64,000 nt of DNA. Source: Nymphaea colorata (taxonomy: Eukaryota; Streptophyta; Magnoliopsida; Nymphaeales; Nymphaeaceae). Under the pieces are notes generated by a model that searched no databases, was not told where the DNA came from, and worked only from the letters and a program-made list of their open reading frames with translations. The stretch covers positions 18,392,854 through 18,456,853 of the forward strand of contig NC_045147.1 in NCBI RefSeq assembly GCF_008831285.2, given 5' to 3'. Below, piece after piece: positions 1-9,677 of the stretch (positions within the stretch are counted from its first letter, which is position 1; each line of letters opens with the position of its first letter). Both the position numbers and the translations under genes were made by a program.

Positions 1-2900
1 TTTAAATTCAAAAATTATTAGATTGGATTGGGAGCATGACTGATGCCCAAAAGGAGATCATTAGTTGGTGAGTGCGAGGAAATACCACCGTTCATGTAAG
101 ATTGGATGGCCTCCACTCCTCGAATACTAGAGCATCACTTCCTCTCAACTGAAACAAGGATATGAGTATCCATGTCACTTGAACTAGGGACCAATAACCT
201 ATCAGCCACTGGTCCAAGTCGATGAGCTTCCACACCTTCTGACAAGCTAAAGAGGTTGAGAAGTTATTTATGATGTCTTCAATATAATCCCTCCTTATAA
301 TTCTTCTCTTTTTCAGGTGAGGAGGGAGCCCCACTGCCCGGCTAAAGAGTAAAGCCTCCATTCAACCCATTATCATCATAGCGTACAAAAACTGCTTTTA
401 GTGCATTTGGGTACCATTTTTATTGTGCTTCAACTTACATGTCAATGGTCGTCAATGGTCCTCATGTTTACCAACCTTCACACTATTCATTGCACAGCAC
501 ACTCAAGGACCCACTTTTTTCCCTTTACTTTTCAGTGGAAAACACTCATTCGAATAAATTCCTTCGCAAACCGGTTCGAAGGTTGGTTCCGGATTTCATT
601 AACAAAAAACAAACAAATTACCCCATTAAGTTATATATATCCCTAAAAAATTTAACTTTGTCTGGTGGCCTGATTGCATATAAGAATGCTTTTTGAATCA
701 AACCAAAGACGCTCTCAAGCAGCCTTCCCTTTTGACCGCACATGTGTCGTTTTCATTCTTCATTTTTCATGTTTCAAAGCTTTGCATTTCCACTCATCAA
801 AGCCGGAAATGGTGGAACCTTTTTCTTTCGAATACTAAAATCGGATGGATTGAAGCAAACTTCCAGATTGGACCCCCCCACTCATCTCGATCGATGCCGA
901 GATCCACCATAACCCTACAGTGGGAATGGCATATAAAGTTGTTCCCCACATATTTTGGTGGGAATGAAAATGGTCCTCCTATCTAGGCTCCTAATATAGA
1001 ACCATAGGCTGCCCATGAAATTGCTGATGTCATACATGATTCACCACCATGATGTTTGTCCTTGATCATCATCCCTTTGTCATATTTAAAAGAAAATTTG
1101 AGGAAGAACCATTTTTGTTTTTTTTCATCAAGAGATCGATCGGGGATTCAATCGCAAAAATAATAAGGTTGACCCATGTTAGTAGCATTGAACTTGTGGT
1201 TCAAAAGTGGTTCTCCAAAATAAGATCATGGAGTTGAAGAAGAATGCATGGCTGATATTAAAGAAAAGGAGTCCCCAAGCTCCTCCTCTCCCAATTGACT
1301 CCATAGTCTACGGTCGTGTTTGGCTTTAGCAGGGAGTTGACATTTATTTGAATGGCCGGTTTGACCAGCTGCACCAAACTAACTCACTCCCTAGACAATT
1401 TGACTTGAAGAAAGTTGAGAAACAAAATGCATTTGGTAGGGGTCTGAATTATTTGCCTGGTTTACAATTTGAAAGAACTTGAATAAGCAAGGATGCGGTT
1501 AAATGCTTAGGAGTGCAGGCAAGCATAGGAAAAGGATGCAACTCTTTATGAATTCCTTCTTTTCAAGAAGAGAAAGATTTCCACTCGATCTCTTGAAAAA
1601 GTTTCACTTGACATCTAGATCTCTAATTTTAATTCGATTTTCAGGATACGCGGAAGCTCCGCTAAGTAGAATCTCTCTTTCGAGATCCGTTCAAATGTAA
1701 GTCGCTTAATAAATGCTTTTCTTCACCAGAAAGGGAGGACCGAACTGAATTCCTCAATGGAATTGGTCAATTTGAACCGGTTTTGGCCTCTCACACCTAC
1801 TCTGGTTTTGGGCCTAACAAGGCTCCATGATTTTTTGACCTGCCAATGTGGGGTTTCTGTCGGCAGAGCTCAAAATCAACGGCTTTCGTGTTCATATTTT
1901 GCTCCCCTTGCAAGTAATGAATCAGTACCACATATGGTCGAGTCAAACAGTGACGCAGAGCCGGAGTCAAAGAAGATCCAGAGCTTGGTTCCACAAAGGA
2001 GGAGAAGAACAAACGTTAAGGACTCTGATCCGACTAGGGGCAGAGCCAAGGGAGGGGCGGCCTCACTTCAAAAGAACAAAAAATTAAAAAAAATGATATT
2101 TCTGTTTCAATCAAAAACTTTAGTTCAGCTTTCGTCATAAAAAATTTCGAACGGATTTGACTCGGACAGGTGGTCTGAAGATTAAATTTGATTTTGTTTT
2201 TCGTTTATATTTGGATTTATAGCTTTGTTTAGGATCTGTCGACTGAAAAACCGTCCAGAATTGGGTTTTTCTTCTTACTTTTAAGTACTTTGTTATTGGA
2301 GTCCTCGAGCGGTGACATGTGAATTTTCCTTTAAAAAATAATTGAGCTCTCTGTCGGGACTCCGAAAGAAATTTTTTGAGAAATCATGCATAAAGAGTTT
2401 ATCGATGTTCTTAAAGAGTTTTGTTTTATTTATTATTCTTTTTTTAAGTTCGCTCTCCCGATAACTTTGTGCCTTTCAAGTGGAGATTTTTTTTTTTTTT
2501 TTAAATGGATGGACAATAATTAATGAAGCTGATGTCCGCAAATCAACTAAGTAATAGTAGAAAAATAGATTAGTCAAAAGACGGAGGGGGAATTTGAATT
2601 TCTCCCAAAAGTTTTCCTGCACTCATTCCCACCGCATGGGCCATCGATACTTACATCCTTGATTGAGCAACTTGAAATTTGGTCCTTGAGATTAACCTTT
2701 TTTCTTAAAATTCGTATAATTTTCTTTCAATAAAAGGATGCCAATTTCCTTGAAAGGAGAAGGGAAGAAGTCCTTTACATAGAAGGATCCGGAAAAGATA
2801 TTAAAAAAACTATTTTGCTAATAAAAATAAAGCTGATCATCATTAATATATATAAAAAAAAGGATAACAAAAGAACATTAAAGAAGCTCGGTCAGAAAAT
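1..2900. other. Intergenic, no gene seen
   Basis: I find no recognisable gene here. Open frames such as the 127-codon one at 1757-2140 have no known motif, no convincing splice partners and low-complexity ends. The stretch is AT-rich with homopolymer runs, for example T-rich around 2488-2502. The last part leads into the chitinase promoter. Confidence 0.6.
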
Positions 2901-2961
2901 TCAACTCTTTGAAAAGTCAGGAGCTGACTGAGCAGAAAGTGGTAGCTGTCAAAATTAAACC

Positions 2962-2967
2962 AGTCAA
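2962..2967 (-). promoter_or_regulatory. W-box-like site upstream of chitinase
   Basis: The minus strand reads TTGACT, a WRKY-binding W-box (TTGAC[C/T]), about 130 bp upstream of the chitinase start codon. W-boxes are common in pathogen-induced chitinase promoters. A six-base match occurs often by chance, so this is only suggestive. Confidence 0.35.
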
Positions 2968-3014
2968 CGCGGATCCTCTTCAGCACCATGTGAGCCCGGT
3001 CTTCCCTTCCTCTG

Positions 3015-3024
3015 TTATAAAAAA
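3015..3024 (+). promoter_or_regulatory. TATA box of the chitinase gene
   Basis: TTATAAAAAA lies about 75 bp before the ATG at 3097. This is the usual distance for a plant TATA box followed by a short 5' UTR. No other TATA-like run sits closer to the gene. Confidence 0.55.
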
Positions 3025-3096
3025 CAATTCATTACCTCACTAACTTCCCACGTCCCTAATTGCTTCTGAATTGCAGAGGAGAATTGAGGAGAAGCC

Positions 3097-3417
3097 ATGC
3101 CTTCTTCCGGATTTTCCTTCCCCATGGCTCTCTTCTTCTTCTTCGTTGCGGCTGCTCCCCCTCTGCTGGTCAACGGGGCAAGAATCAGCACGTCCGTTTC
3201 CACCCTGGTCCCCGAGACGCTCTACAACTCCATTTTCCTGCACAAGGACGACAATGCCTGCCCTGCCAAGAACTTTTACCCTTACTCTGCCTTCATCCAG
3301 GCTGCCAACGGGTTCCGGAAGTTCGGGAACACCGGGACAATCGAGATCAGGAAGCGAGAGATCGCCGCTTTCCTTGCTCAAATCTCTCATGAGACCACAG
3401 GCAAGCAGCAAATTAAA

Positions 3418-3459
<42 letters not shown>

Positions 3460-5172
3460 TTCGATGATGGTGGTTGCAGGAGGATGGGCAACGGCACCTG
3501 ATGGACCTTATGCATGGGGACTGTGTTTCAAGGATGAAATCAGCCCCCAGAGCAACTACTGCGATGCTACCAACAAGAAGTGGCCTTGCTACCCTGGGAA
3601 GTCCTACAACGGCAGAGGACCCATTCAGCTTTCATGGTATGTCAAATCTGATCTATTCACAACGTAATTCTAACATACATCATGAAGTCTGTTCACCACT
3701 GCCATCCAAATATCCATAGGCGAATATGATGATTGTCATTTCAAATCTTAATCGGGGGTTGGAAGATCTATAAACTCAAACTATCGATTAGTTTACATAT
3801 TACATACATAGTTGGTTTTCGTTTCAAAATCTGCAAGTTTGTCCAGTATCTAGCCATATTTGCAGCAAACGAAAATTAATTTTAATGGTGTGGAGTTGGG
3901 GAACTCATGAACAGGTGAGGAACGTGAAAGCGAATGGTGTTTCTCGTCCTCCTTGTGGACTCTATCCTACTTTTGCTTCCTTACTGTAGCTTTTCGAAGC
4001 CTGGTCAAACCAGTACCCGTGATCTTCTGTTGGCATATACAGTGATATCATCCAAGATGTTGTAGGACCTCTTTGATTAATTTTGAGGAAAAGCAGTGGT
4101 GTCTGGAAATCCAGGGACGTAATGCCAAGTGATGGAACCCGAAAATTTATGCATGAAACTCTCAATTATTTTGAAATTTTAAATTTTAGGAAACCTCATC
4201 AAGGCCGGTTCTTATATGTATATATTTTTTATTGCTTGCTAATATTTTTATGGAGTCTGCAAAAGGGTTTCTGTTGGCACATATTAGGGTCATTTGGTGA
4301 ACCAAACATTTTGTGAGTGTTTTAAGTGTTTCAACTTTTAAAACAGATTTATAAAACACTTACACAAAGTGTTCCAACTACCAAATAACCTTAACAAAAG
4401 TCGTTTAATATCAGCTTGTCTGCGTTAAACTTGTGTGTGTGTGTTATAAGCGCATGCACGCTTGTGTGTGATGCCAACGCCACTAAGATTATGAAGCCCC
4501 GCGTCCACACACAGTAGCAGCGTAATCAATTGGTAAAATGTACAAGGTCACCGTCATACTACAACTGGAGCATCGTCATCCTGACCCTTCCCTTATCTGA
4601 AGGCCCTCAAAAAGCAACAGAGTTATCATCATTGATGATCAATGGAGACCTTACTTTTTCATCATTTTCTTCATCCACTATATCAACTTTTTGGAACTTA
4701 CGTAGAACCCTACTTACCAGTAATTACTATAACTCCGCATTCAGATATTATTCTAAAATTTGTCATCATCTTTGTCGGATCAAACATTAATATTTGTTGA
4801 TGCAGGAACTACAACTATGGGCCTGCAGGAAAGGCAATAGGGTTCGATGGCCTCAAGAACCCCGAGATCGTCTCCAACAACTCGGTGATCGCCTTCAAAA
4901 CTGCGCTGTGGTTCTGGATGACAGAGCAGAAGCCTAAGCCATCGTGCCACCAGGTGATGGTGGGCAAGTACGTGCCGACGGCCGCAGACCAAGCGGCGAA
5001 CCGCACCGTTGGGTTCGGGCTGGTGACTAACATAATCAATGGCGGGCTTGAATGCGGCAAGGGCGACGACAGCCGAGTTAATGACAGGATCGGTTACTTC
5101 AAGAGATATACTGGCATCTTCAATGTCACCACTGGTCCTAATCTTGACTGTGCCAATCAAAAGTCTTTCTAG
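3097..5172 (+). CDS. Class II endochitinase (GH19), secreted
   Basis: Three exons, 3097-3400, 3480-3636 and 4806-5172, give 828 nt and 275 aa. The enzyme hydrolyses beta-1,4-GlcNAc bonds of chitin in fungal walls, outside the cell. Residues 1-28 form a signal peptide (Phe/Ala/Leu-rich, ending near NGA). The mature chain is one GH19 catalytic domain with no hevein chitin-binding domain and no class I-type C-terminal extension, so it is class II. SHETTGG holds the expected catalytic acid Glu99. Glu121 in CFKDE lies 22 residues later, the spacing known from barley chitinase. NYNYGP and NIINGG are also present. The start was chosen because it opens directly into the signal peptide. Intron 1 (79 bp) uses a GC donor (ACAG|GCAAGC) and holds a CT repeat. 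Intron 2 (1,169 bp) holds a MITE. The family assignment is secure; the exact role (defence or development) is inference. Confidence 0.95.
3421..3455. repeat. (CT)n microsatellite in chitinase intron 1
   Basis: About 17 CT units fill nearly half of the 79-bp first intron and lie upstream of the acceptor TTGCAG, where they probably serve as the polypyrimidine tract. Length variation here would change intron size but not coding sequence. Confidence 0.9.
4287..4390. mobile_element. Tourist-like MITE in chitinase intron 2
   Basis: This 104-bp element is flanked by TTA on both sides (4284-4286 and 4391-4393), the target duplication typical of PIF/Harbinger Tourist elements. The ends are inverted repeats: GGGTCATTTGGT on the left, and the reverse complement of the right end is GGTTATTTGGT. 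The inside is AT-rich and partly self-complementary (GTGTTTTAAGTGTTTC against AACACTTACAC). It carries no coding capacity. Related motifs occur near 48.0 kb and 58.6 kb. Confidence 0.7.
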
Positions 5173-5406
5173 GAAAAGGAAATGAGAAGCAAGTTAAGCA
5201 GATCGAATGAAGCCAAGATGAGAATTCACGTTGTAGAATAATCAGAAGGGGAAGATATCTCGGTCATGTTGATTGATGCAGCTGATGATGGTCAGTACGT
5301 TTCTTAAATAACAGTTTTATTGTGTGATCTAATACATAATTTCGTGCTCCATTAAATTAATGTTTATGCCTGACCAGATATGTTGTGTCCTTTAGGAAGA
5401 GAGTTA

Positions 5407-5427
5407 GTATATATATATATATATATA
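5407..5427. repeat. (TA)n microsatellite
   Basis: A short run of alternating TA about 235 bp downstream of the chitinase stop codon. No function is apparent. Confidence 0.85.
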
Positions 5428-5580
5428 ACGCTCGGTAGGTCACGAGGGAACTCACCCATTGATGCTTTCTGCCTCTTTGAGGTTACTTAAAGTTTAGCGA
5501 GTTTCTATTTAAAAGAAAGGTACTTTGGCAAAGCAAAAGATCGATTTCCTTTAACAAATTACAGTTCTAAGTGAACGAGA

Positions 5581-5790
5581 GAATGAATCCCACCATGCGG
5601 GCAATAGCCGAAGCACCCCTTCCTTCCTCTTACCCTCAGGTTTCAGAGGGTGTGCTACAATGTGGCAATGTACTTCAACTTGTAAATAGGATCCATTCTC
5701 TTATAGTATAGGAACATATCCCCCATGAGTCGAACCAGAGATATGCCGTATAATGATCACCACGTTCACCCATTTGAACTATGCCCCTCA
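5581..5790 (-). mobile_element. tRNA-derived SINE (Au-like)
   Basis: On the minus strand the head reads GGGGCATAGTTCAAATGGG. An A-box-like TAGTTCAAATGG lies at 5770-5781 and a B-box GGTTCGACTC at 5727-5736, about 33 bp apart as in tRNA genes. The body ends in a segment (about 5581-5650) similar to pieces near 13.33 kb and 49.14 kb, which marks a dispersed family. It cannot be a working tRNA because the arms do not close into a cloverleaf. SINE is the best explanation; naming it Au-type is inference. Confidence 0.55.
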
Positions 5791-7565
5791 AAGACAATAA
5801 CATTAAAAGCTACTAGAGTTGAAAAAAAAAAAGTGGTACAAGCCTGAAGTAGTAGTAGGTAAGAAAAGTAGAGCAAGTATGAATAAAGTGGTAATTAAAC
5901 CTGACTGCTCCTACGTAATGTCTTCCTTCTTTTCATCTTGTACTTGAAAAAAAAAAAAAGGAGTTGGTGTCAAATTGGTGTCTCAAGTTCAAGTCTATTA
6001 TACAAAGAGCAATGGGCATGCATAGTTGAAGGATGTAGTTGGGAGATTAGGGCAGCTTCGTTACTCATGGTTCCCAGTTTGTAGTCCGGTTCCGGTAAAG
6101 ATCCAATTGCTGGTCAGAGTTAGATGCAGATTGAAATTTCATAATATAAAGTAAATCTGAGTCAGATATCCGACATCTGAACCAGATGACATACAAAAAT
6201 GGATCTTATGCTCGTCATATGGATTTGGTTTTAGAAAACAGGGTTCAAAGCGGAGTTTGAATCCAAATCCAATCAATTAGTTGAATTTGGTAAAGGCTGG
6301 ACTCGACTCAAACCCAAAGCATATATACAGTTGCGGCCAAAATAACACAAAGTGACCGTGTTTGGATTTAAATAAAGGTTACAGGCGACCAGTGGCATAG
6401 CTAGAAAAAATAACTGAGGGGCACTCATCATATCTAGAGGAGCACCTATATATGTACAAAAGTGAATATTAAACGTGCCAATGTAAAAATAATGAAATTT
6501 CAAGGAGCAGGTGTGGGCAACTGCCCACGCCAGCCCACATGTGTCTCTACCACTACAGGCAAATGGGCTATGCAGGCACTCTCGCATCTCTAGAGACATG
6601 ATCTCCACTCCAAGGTTTCAGTCATACTTTTATTATTTTTGGATGAACTATGTTGTGATTAAAACATTCAATTAAGTAGTTTTGAGCTTGAAAACTATGA
6701 TCAGGTTGGACATTCGGCGTGCCCAGATTTGTATCTGGATCTACAAAATTTCATAGAAACTAGTTCTGAAATCTTAAAAACAGAGTAGAATTTGGGTTTC
6801 AAGCTTTTTCACTTGTCCTTCAAACTGATGTCTATCCTTGGCCTTCTAATTGGTCTACTTTGATTTTGTTTAATCCTAATAACTTTAATTCTGCCCTCGC
6901 CATTTATGATATTAAATGGTTTCAACTCCTTTTAAGGAGTGTATTATAGTTGGTCAGTCGAATTGAAGGTGACTGTCCCTCACTCAAACATCATCGGGAG
7001 GGATTCTCCTGTCTCTTTTTGAGAGCAATGAGTTGTTAACTTCCTGCTCCAAAATCACTTTAACTCATATAAGCAAAAATGGGGCACGTTTTTTGAATTC
7101 CTGATAAAAATTGCTCCCTATTTTATAAACGATAGACTGGGAAAGAAATTACACCGGGAAAACCATTAGAAGGAAAAGCAGTTGGAATGACACCATTGAG
7201 TGACACGTGTTTGCATTTCCAATTGATATTTGTGCAACCTACTTTCTGAAGTTGAGAAAGACTCGAACCCTTTATCCTCAAGCATATCTTCTCAGAGTCT
7301 GTGCGGTACACCGTATGGATCGGATCGAGGATATACTCTAACGATCCAAATACAAGTTCATGTCACATGACATCGCCCCTGGATTGATTCAGTTCAAGCA
7401 AGCGCAACCATTATGATAAGTGTGACGCCTTTATTGAGAATTTTCGGGTCGGGCTGGTAGTAGTCTGGCTGGCCCGGTCCAGCCTGATAGCCATCCCTAC
7501 CAGTCGGTGGAGGATAAGTAACAAGGTTGTAAAGATAAGGATATAGGACCCACCATATGAAAGTA

Positions 7566-7609
7566 AGGACTAAAAAATCCGAATATGAGGACTAAAAAAT
7601 CCTAATACG
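7566..7609. repeat. 22-bp tandem duplication
   Basis: Two adjacent 22-bp units, each beginning AGGACTAAAAAATCC, differ at three positions near their 3' ends. The repeat is non-coding. Confidence 0.85.
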
Positions 7610-8769
7610 CAATGAGACCCGATTCTGGCTCAAGAACGTGGTATACAAGGCTAAGTGGTGAACGCCGTCTAAGTCAAGAAGTTAAAGACTTCAACTACCC
7701 ACCAAATGTGCCCACTTTGCCGGCGGCGAAAGGAACGGAGATACTCTTCTTTTGAAGGAGAGATTTCGGGGAGTTTTATATCCGCCGACGACTGTTAAAG
7801 AGCACGGTTAATACCTCGGGAATTTAATTTACAAGAGGTTTTTGACTTGTGTGTTTCGATGACGCGTACGAAACACATTTAGTTGAAGGTGTTCCTCCAA
7901 AGTTAAAACTCATTCTATGAATGTAATGGGCCTTTAATGATAACGCGTCGGCTTTTGCTTTTTCTTTTTAAAATTTAAGCTTGTTTGCCTTCTAAGGGAA
8001 AAAGGCATCTTCCATTATATTGCTCGAGGGAGCCGTAGTGTTCGTGGAAAAAGCTACTCAATGACGTTCTTCAAAGCCTAAACTTTAGCGAATCTGCAAC
8101 TTAGCTGCACCCTAGCCAGCCAGTCCACCAGCCCGGCTTACGGGGAAGAAGCTGGGACCATCGATCACCCAAAAAGGAACAAAAAAAATGGCGATAAAAT
8201 ATGATCCCAGGCTCCATGACAGCAGTGTTTATCATCCACTGGATCGATCGCAATCCTCTTTAATGCTATAAGGCTGTATCTGGCAGACAGGTGTACGTCT
8301 TACTCTCTGTTTCTCTGTCCGGTTGGTAGGCTGCCCACGTCGAGTTTGGCAGCTTCTACTATTTACCGTTCAGAAGGAAGCATCTGGTAGAAAACGAACT
8401 TACTGCTTCTTTATTACAGTTTGGGCACTAAAGATGACACTCAAATTACACGATCATACATGAGAGACAGAAAGAAAGGTTCCACAGGCAAAGAGTGCCA
8501 TCAAACACGTTAAACACACACCCAATGAATGAAAAAAGACGACAATCCACAGAACCAAACACGCGAATTACATCTGCGAATCCAAACCCTCCACCACCAA
8601 CCAATCAACCGCCAATCAGATGCCATCTGCAAACGTAAAGAGGATGTAACCAGAAGATCAGCATATTTTTTAAGTACATGCTAGAGAGAAACAGGAGGAG
8701 AGAATTAATTAAGAACAGGAAGTGGAACGAACCAGAGTTTAGGAAGAAGGGAGACAGGGCGCCCTAAGG

Positions 8770-9312
8770 TCACTTGGTGATGGCGTAGACGGCGTAGATG
8801 ATCCCAGGAAGGTACCCCAAAATCGTCAGCAACAAGCAGATCCAGAACTCTATCTGTCAACACAAAAAGGAGCAGAGAAAATATATATATATCAGACTCA
8901 CAAAAATAAAGGGTAGCAGAACAGCAGTTTCTTATAGTAGAAGACCAGTTTCAAAAACTCCATGAAACTCAGTTACTTTTTCCTCCGTCACGAGAGAGAC
9001 AGAGAGAGAAAGCGGTGAAGTCTTCTATGAAACACACACACACACATACTGCTATTTCGAACTTAAGCCTCTCCTGAAACAAAAGACACACGAGAAACAA
9101 AACAAAGGGAAGGCTCCCTTGATGTTGTAACACTAGTCTCTCGTAACAGGCAAATCTTTTTCTTTTGCCCTCTTCATCGTTTTCACAGAGAAAAAACAAA
9201 GACAGAATCGAGGTGGGGGGTTAACCTTGCAGCCGAACTTGAGGAAGACTCCCAGGGGAGGAAGGATGATAGCGAGGAGGATGTCGACGCAGTTGGCCGT
9301 CCCGTCACCCAT
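8770..9312 (-). CDS. RCI2: RCI2/PMP3 stress-induced small membrane protein
   Basis: Two exons, 9312-9226 (29 codons) and 8853-8770, give 56 aa. The protein matches the PMP3/RCI2 (UPF0057) family over its full length of about 54 residues. It starts MGDGTANCVDILLAII, runs through LPPLGVFLKFGCK and ends in GYLPGIIYAVYAITK. Two hydrophobic helices are joined by the conserved Gly/Lys loop. Proteins of this family sit in the plasma membrane and help ion and potential homeostasis under cold, salt and drought. The intron (8854-9225, 372 bp) lies after GCK, with donor AAG|GTTAAC. The start is the only ATG that gives the family N-terminus. The promoter has a TATA box, four CACGTG G-boxes and DRE cores, consistent with ABA and cold induction. 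The paralogue number (RCI2A, B and so on) cannot be assigned. Confidence 0.95.
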
Positions 9313-9426
9313 CTTTCTCCCTCTTCTTTCAAGTCTTACTCCTCCTACTGCTTCGCCTTCCTTCTTTCTCTGCTCCTGCGCAGATAGACGGAAAACAGAG
9401 GGCTGCGGAGTGACAACAACGAGATG

Positions 9427-9677
9427 GCCGACCTCCTTTTATAGCCTCAGAGATGCCACGTGGCATTATTGATAATAAACCGGCGATGTGAGACGCCGGA
9501 GGCTCATCGCTGCGTAACAGCTAAGCAAAACGCCAACCCTCGACCGACAACCTTTCCACGTGCCCGCATTTGACACGATCTCCGAGCCACGTGGCAGTTT
9601 ATCTAACCGTTGGATCTTTAGCCACCACCCTCTCTCGCTCTCGAGTGCCGATCACGTGGAGGCTCTCCTTCGCCGAC
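9427..9677. promoter_or_regulatory. G-box/ABRE and DRE cluster upstream of RCI2
   Basis: Four CACGTG cores lie at 9457-9462, 9557-9562, 9588-9593 and 9653-9658. Two sit in the full palindrome GCCACGTGGC. Three RCCGAC DRE/CRT cores read on the plus strand (9427-9432, 9543-9548, 9672-9677). G-boxes of this type bind bZIP (ABF) or bHLH factors, and DRE cores bind CBF/DREB factors. The combination fits the known ABA- and cold-responsiveness of RCI2 genes. The sites are read directly; the regulation is inferred. Confidence 0.65.
9436..9443 (-). promoter_or_regulatory. TATA box of RCI2 gene
   Basis: The minus strand reads TATAAAAG, a textbook TATA box, about 125 bp upstream of the RCI2 ATG. It lies directly downstream of the G-box cluster. 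Confidence 0.7.

Larger units (their letters stand above)
5430..8769. other. Intergenic, repeats only
   Basis: Between the chitinase and RCI2 genes I see the SINE at 5581-5790, a dispersed-repeat-like piece around 6385-6565 (sharing a GGGCAACTGCCCAC-type block with 13.4-13.55 kb) and a 22-bp tandem pair at 7566-7609. No coding exon is supported. The last few hundred bases include the RCI2 3' UTR. Confidence 0.55.

Noticed and set aside
1757-2140. 127-codon open frame on the plus strand
   Set aside because: No family resemblance, a Lys/Arg-rich low-complexity part, and no gene context.
3040-3411. Long minus-strand frames over chitinase exon 1
   Set aside because: Shadow of the GC-rich chitinase coding exon in the other strand.
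5710-5790. Possible tRNA gene
   Set aside because: A- and B-boxes are present but the acceptor stem does not pair, and the sequence continues into a repeat tail; SINE fits better.
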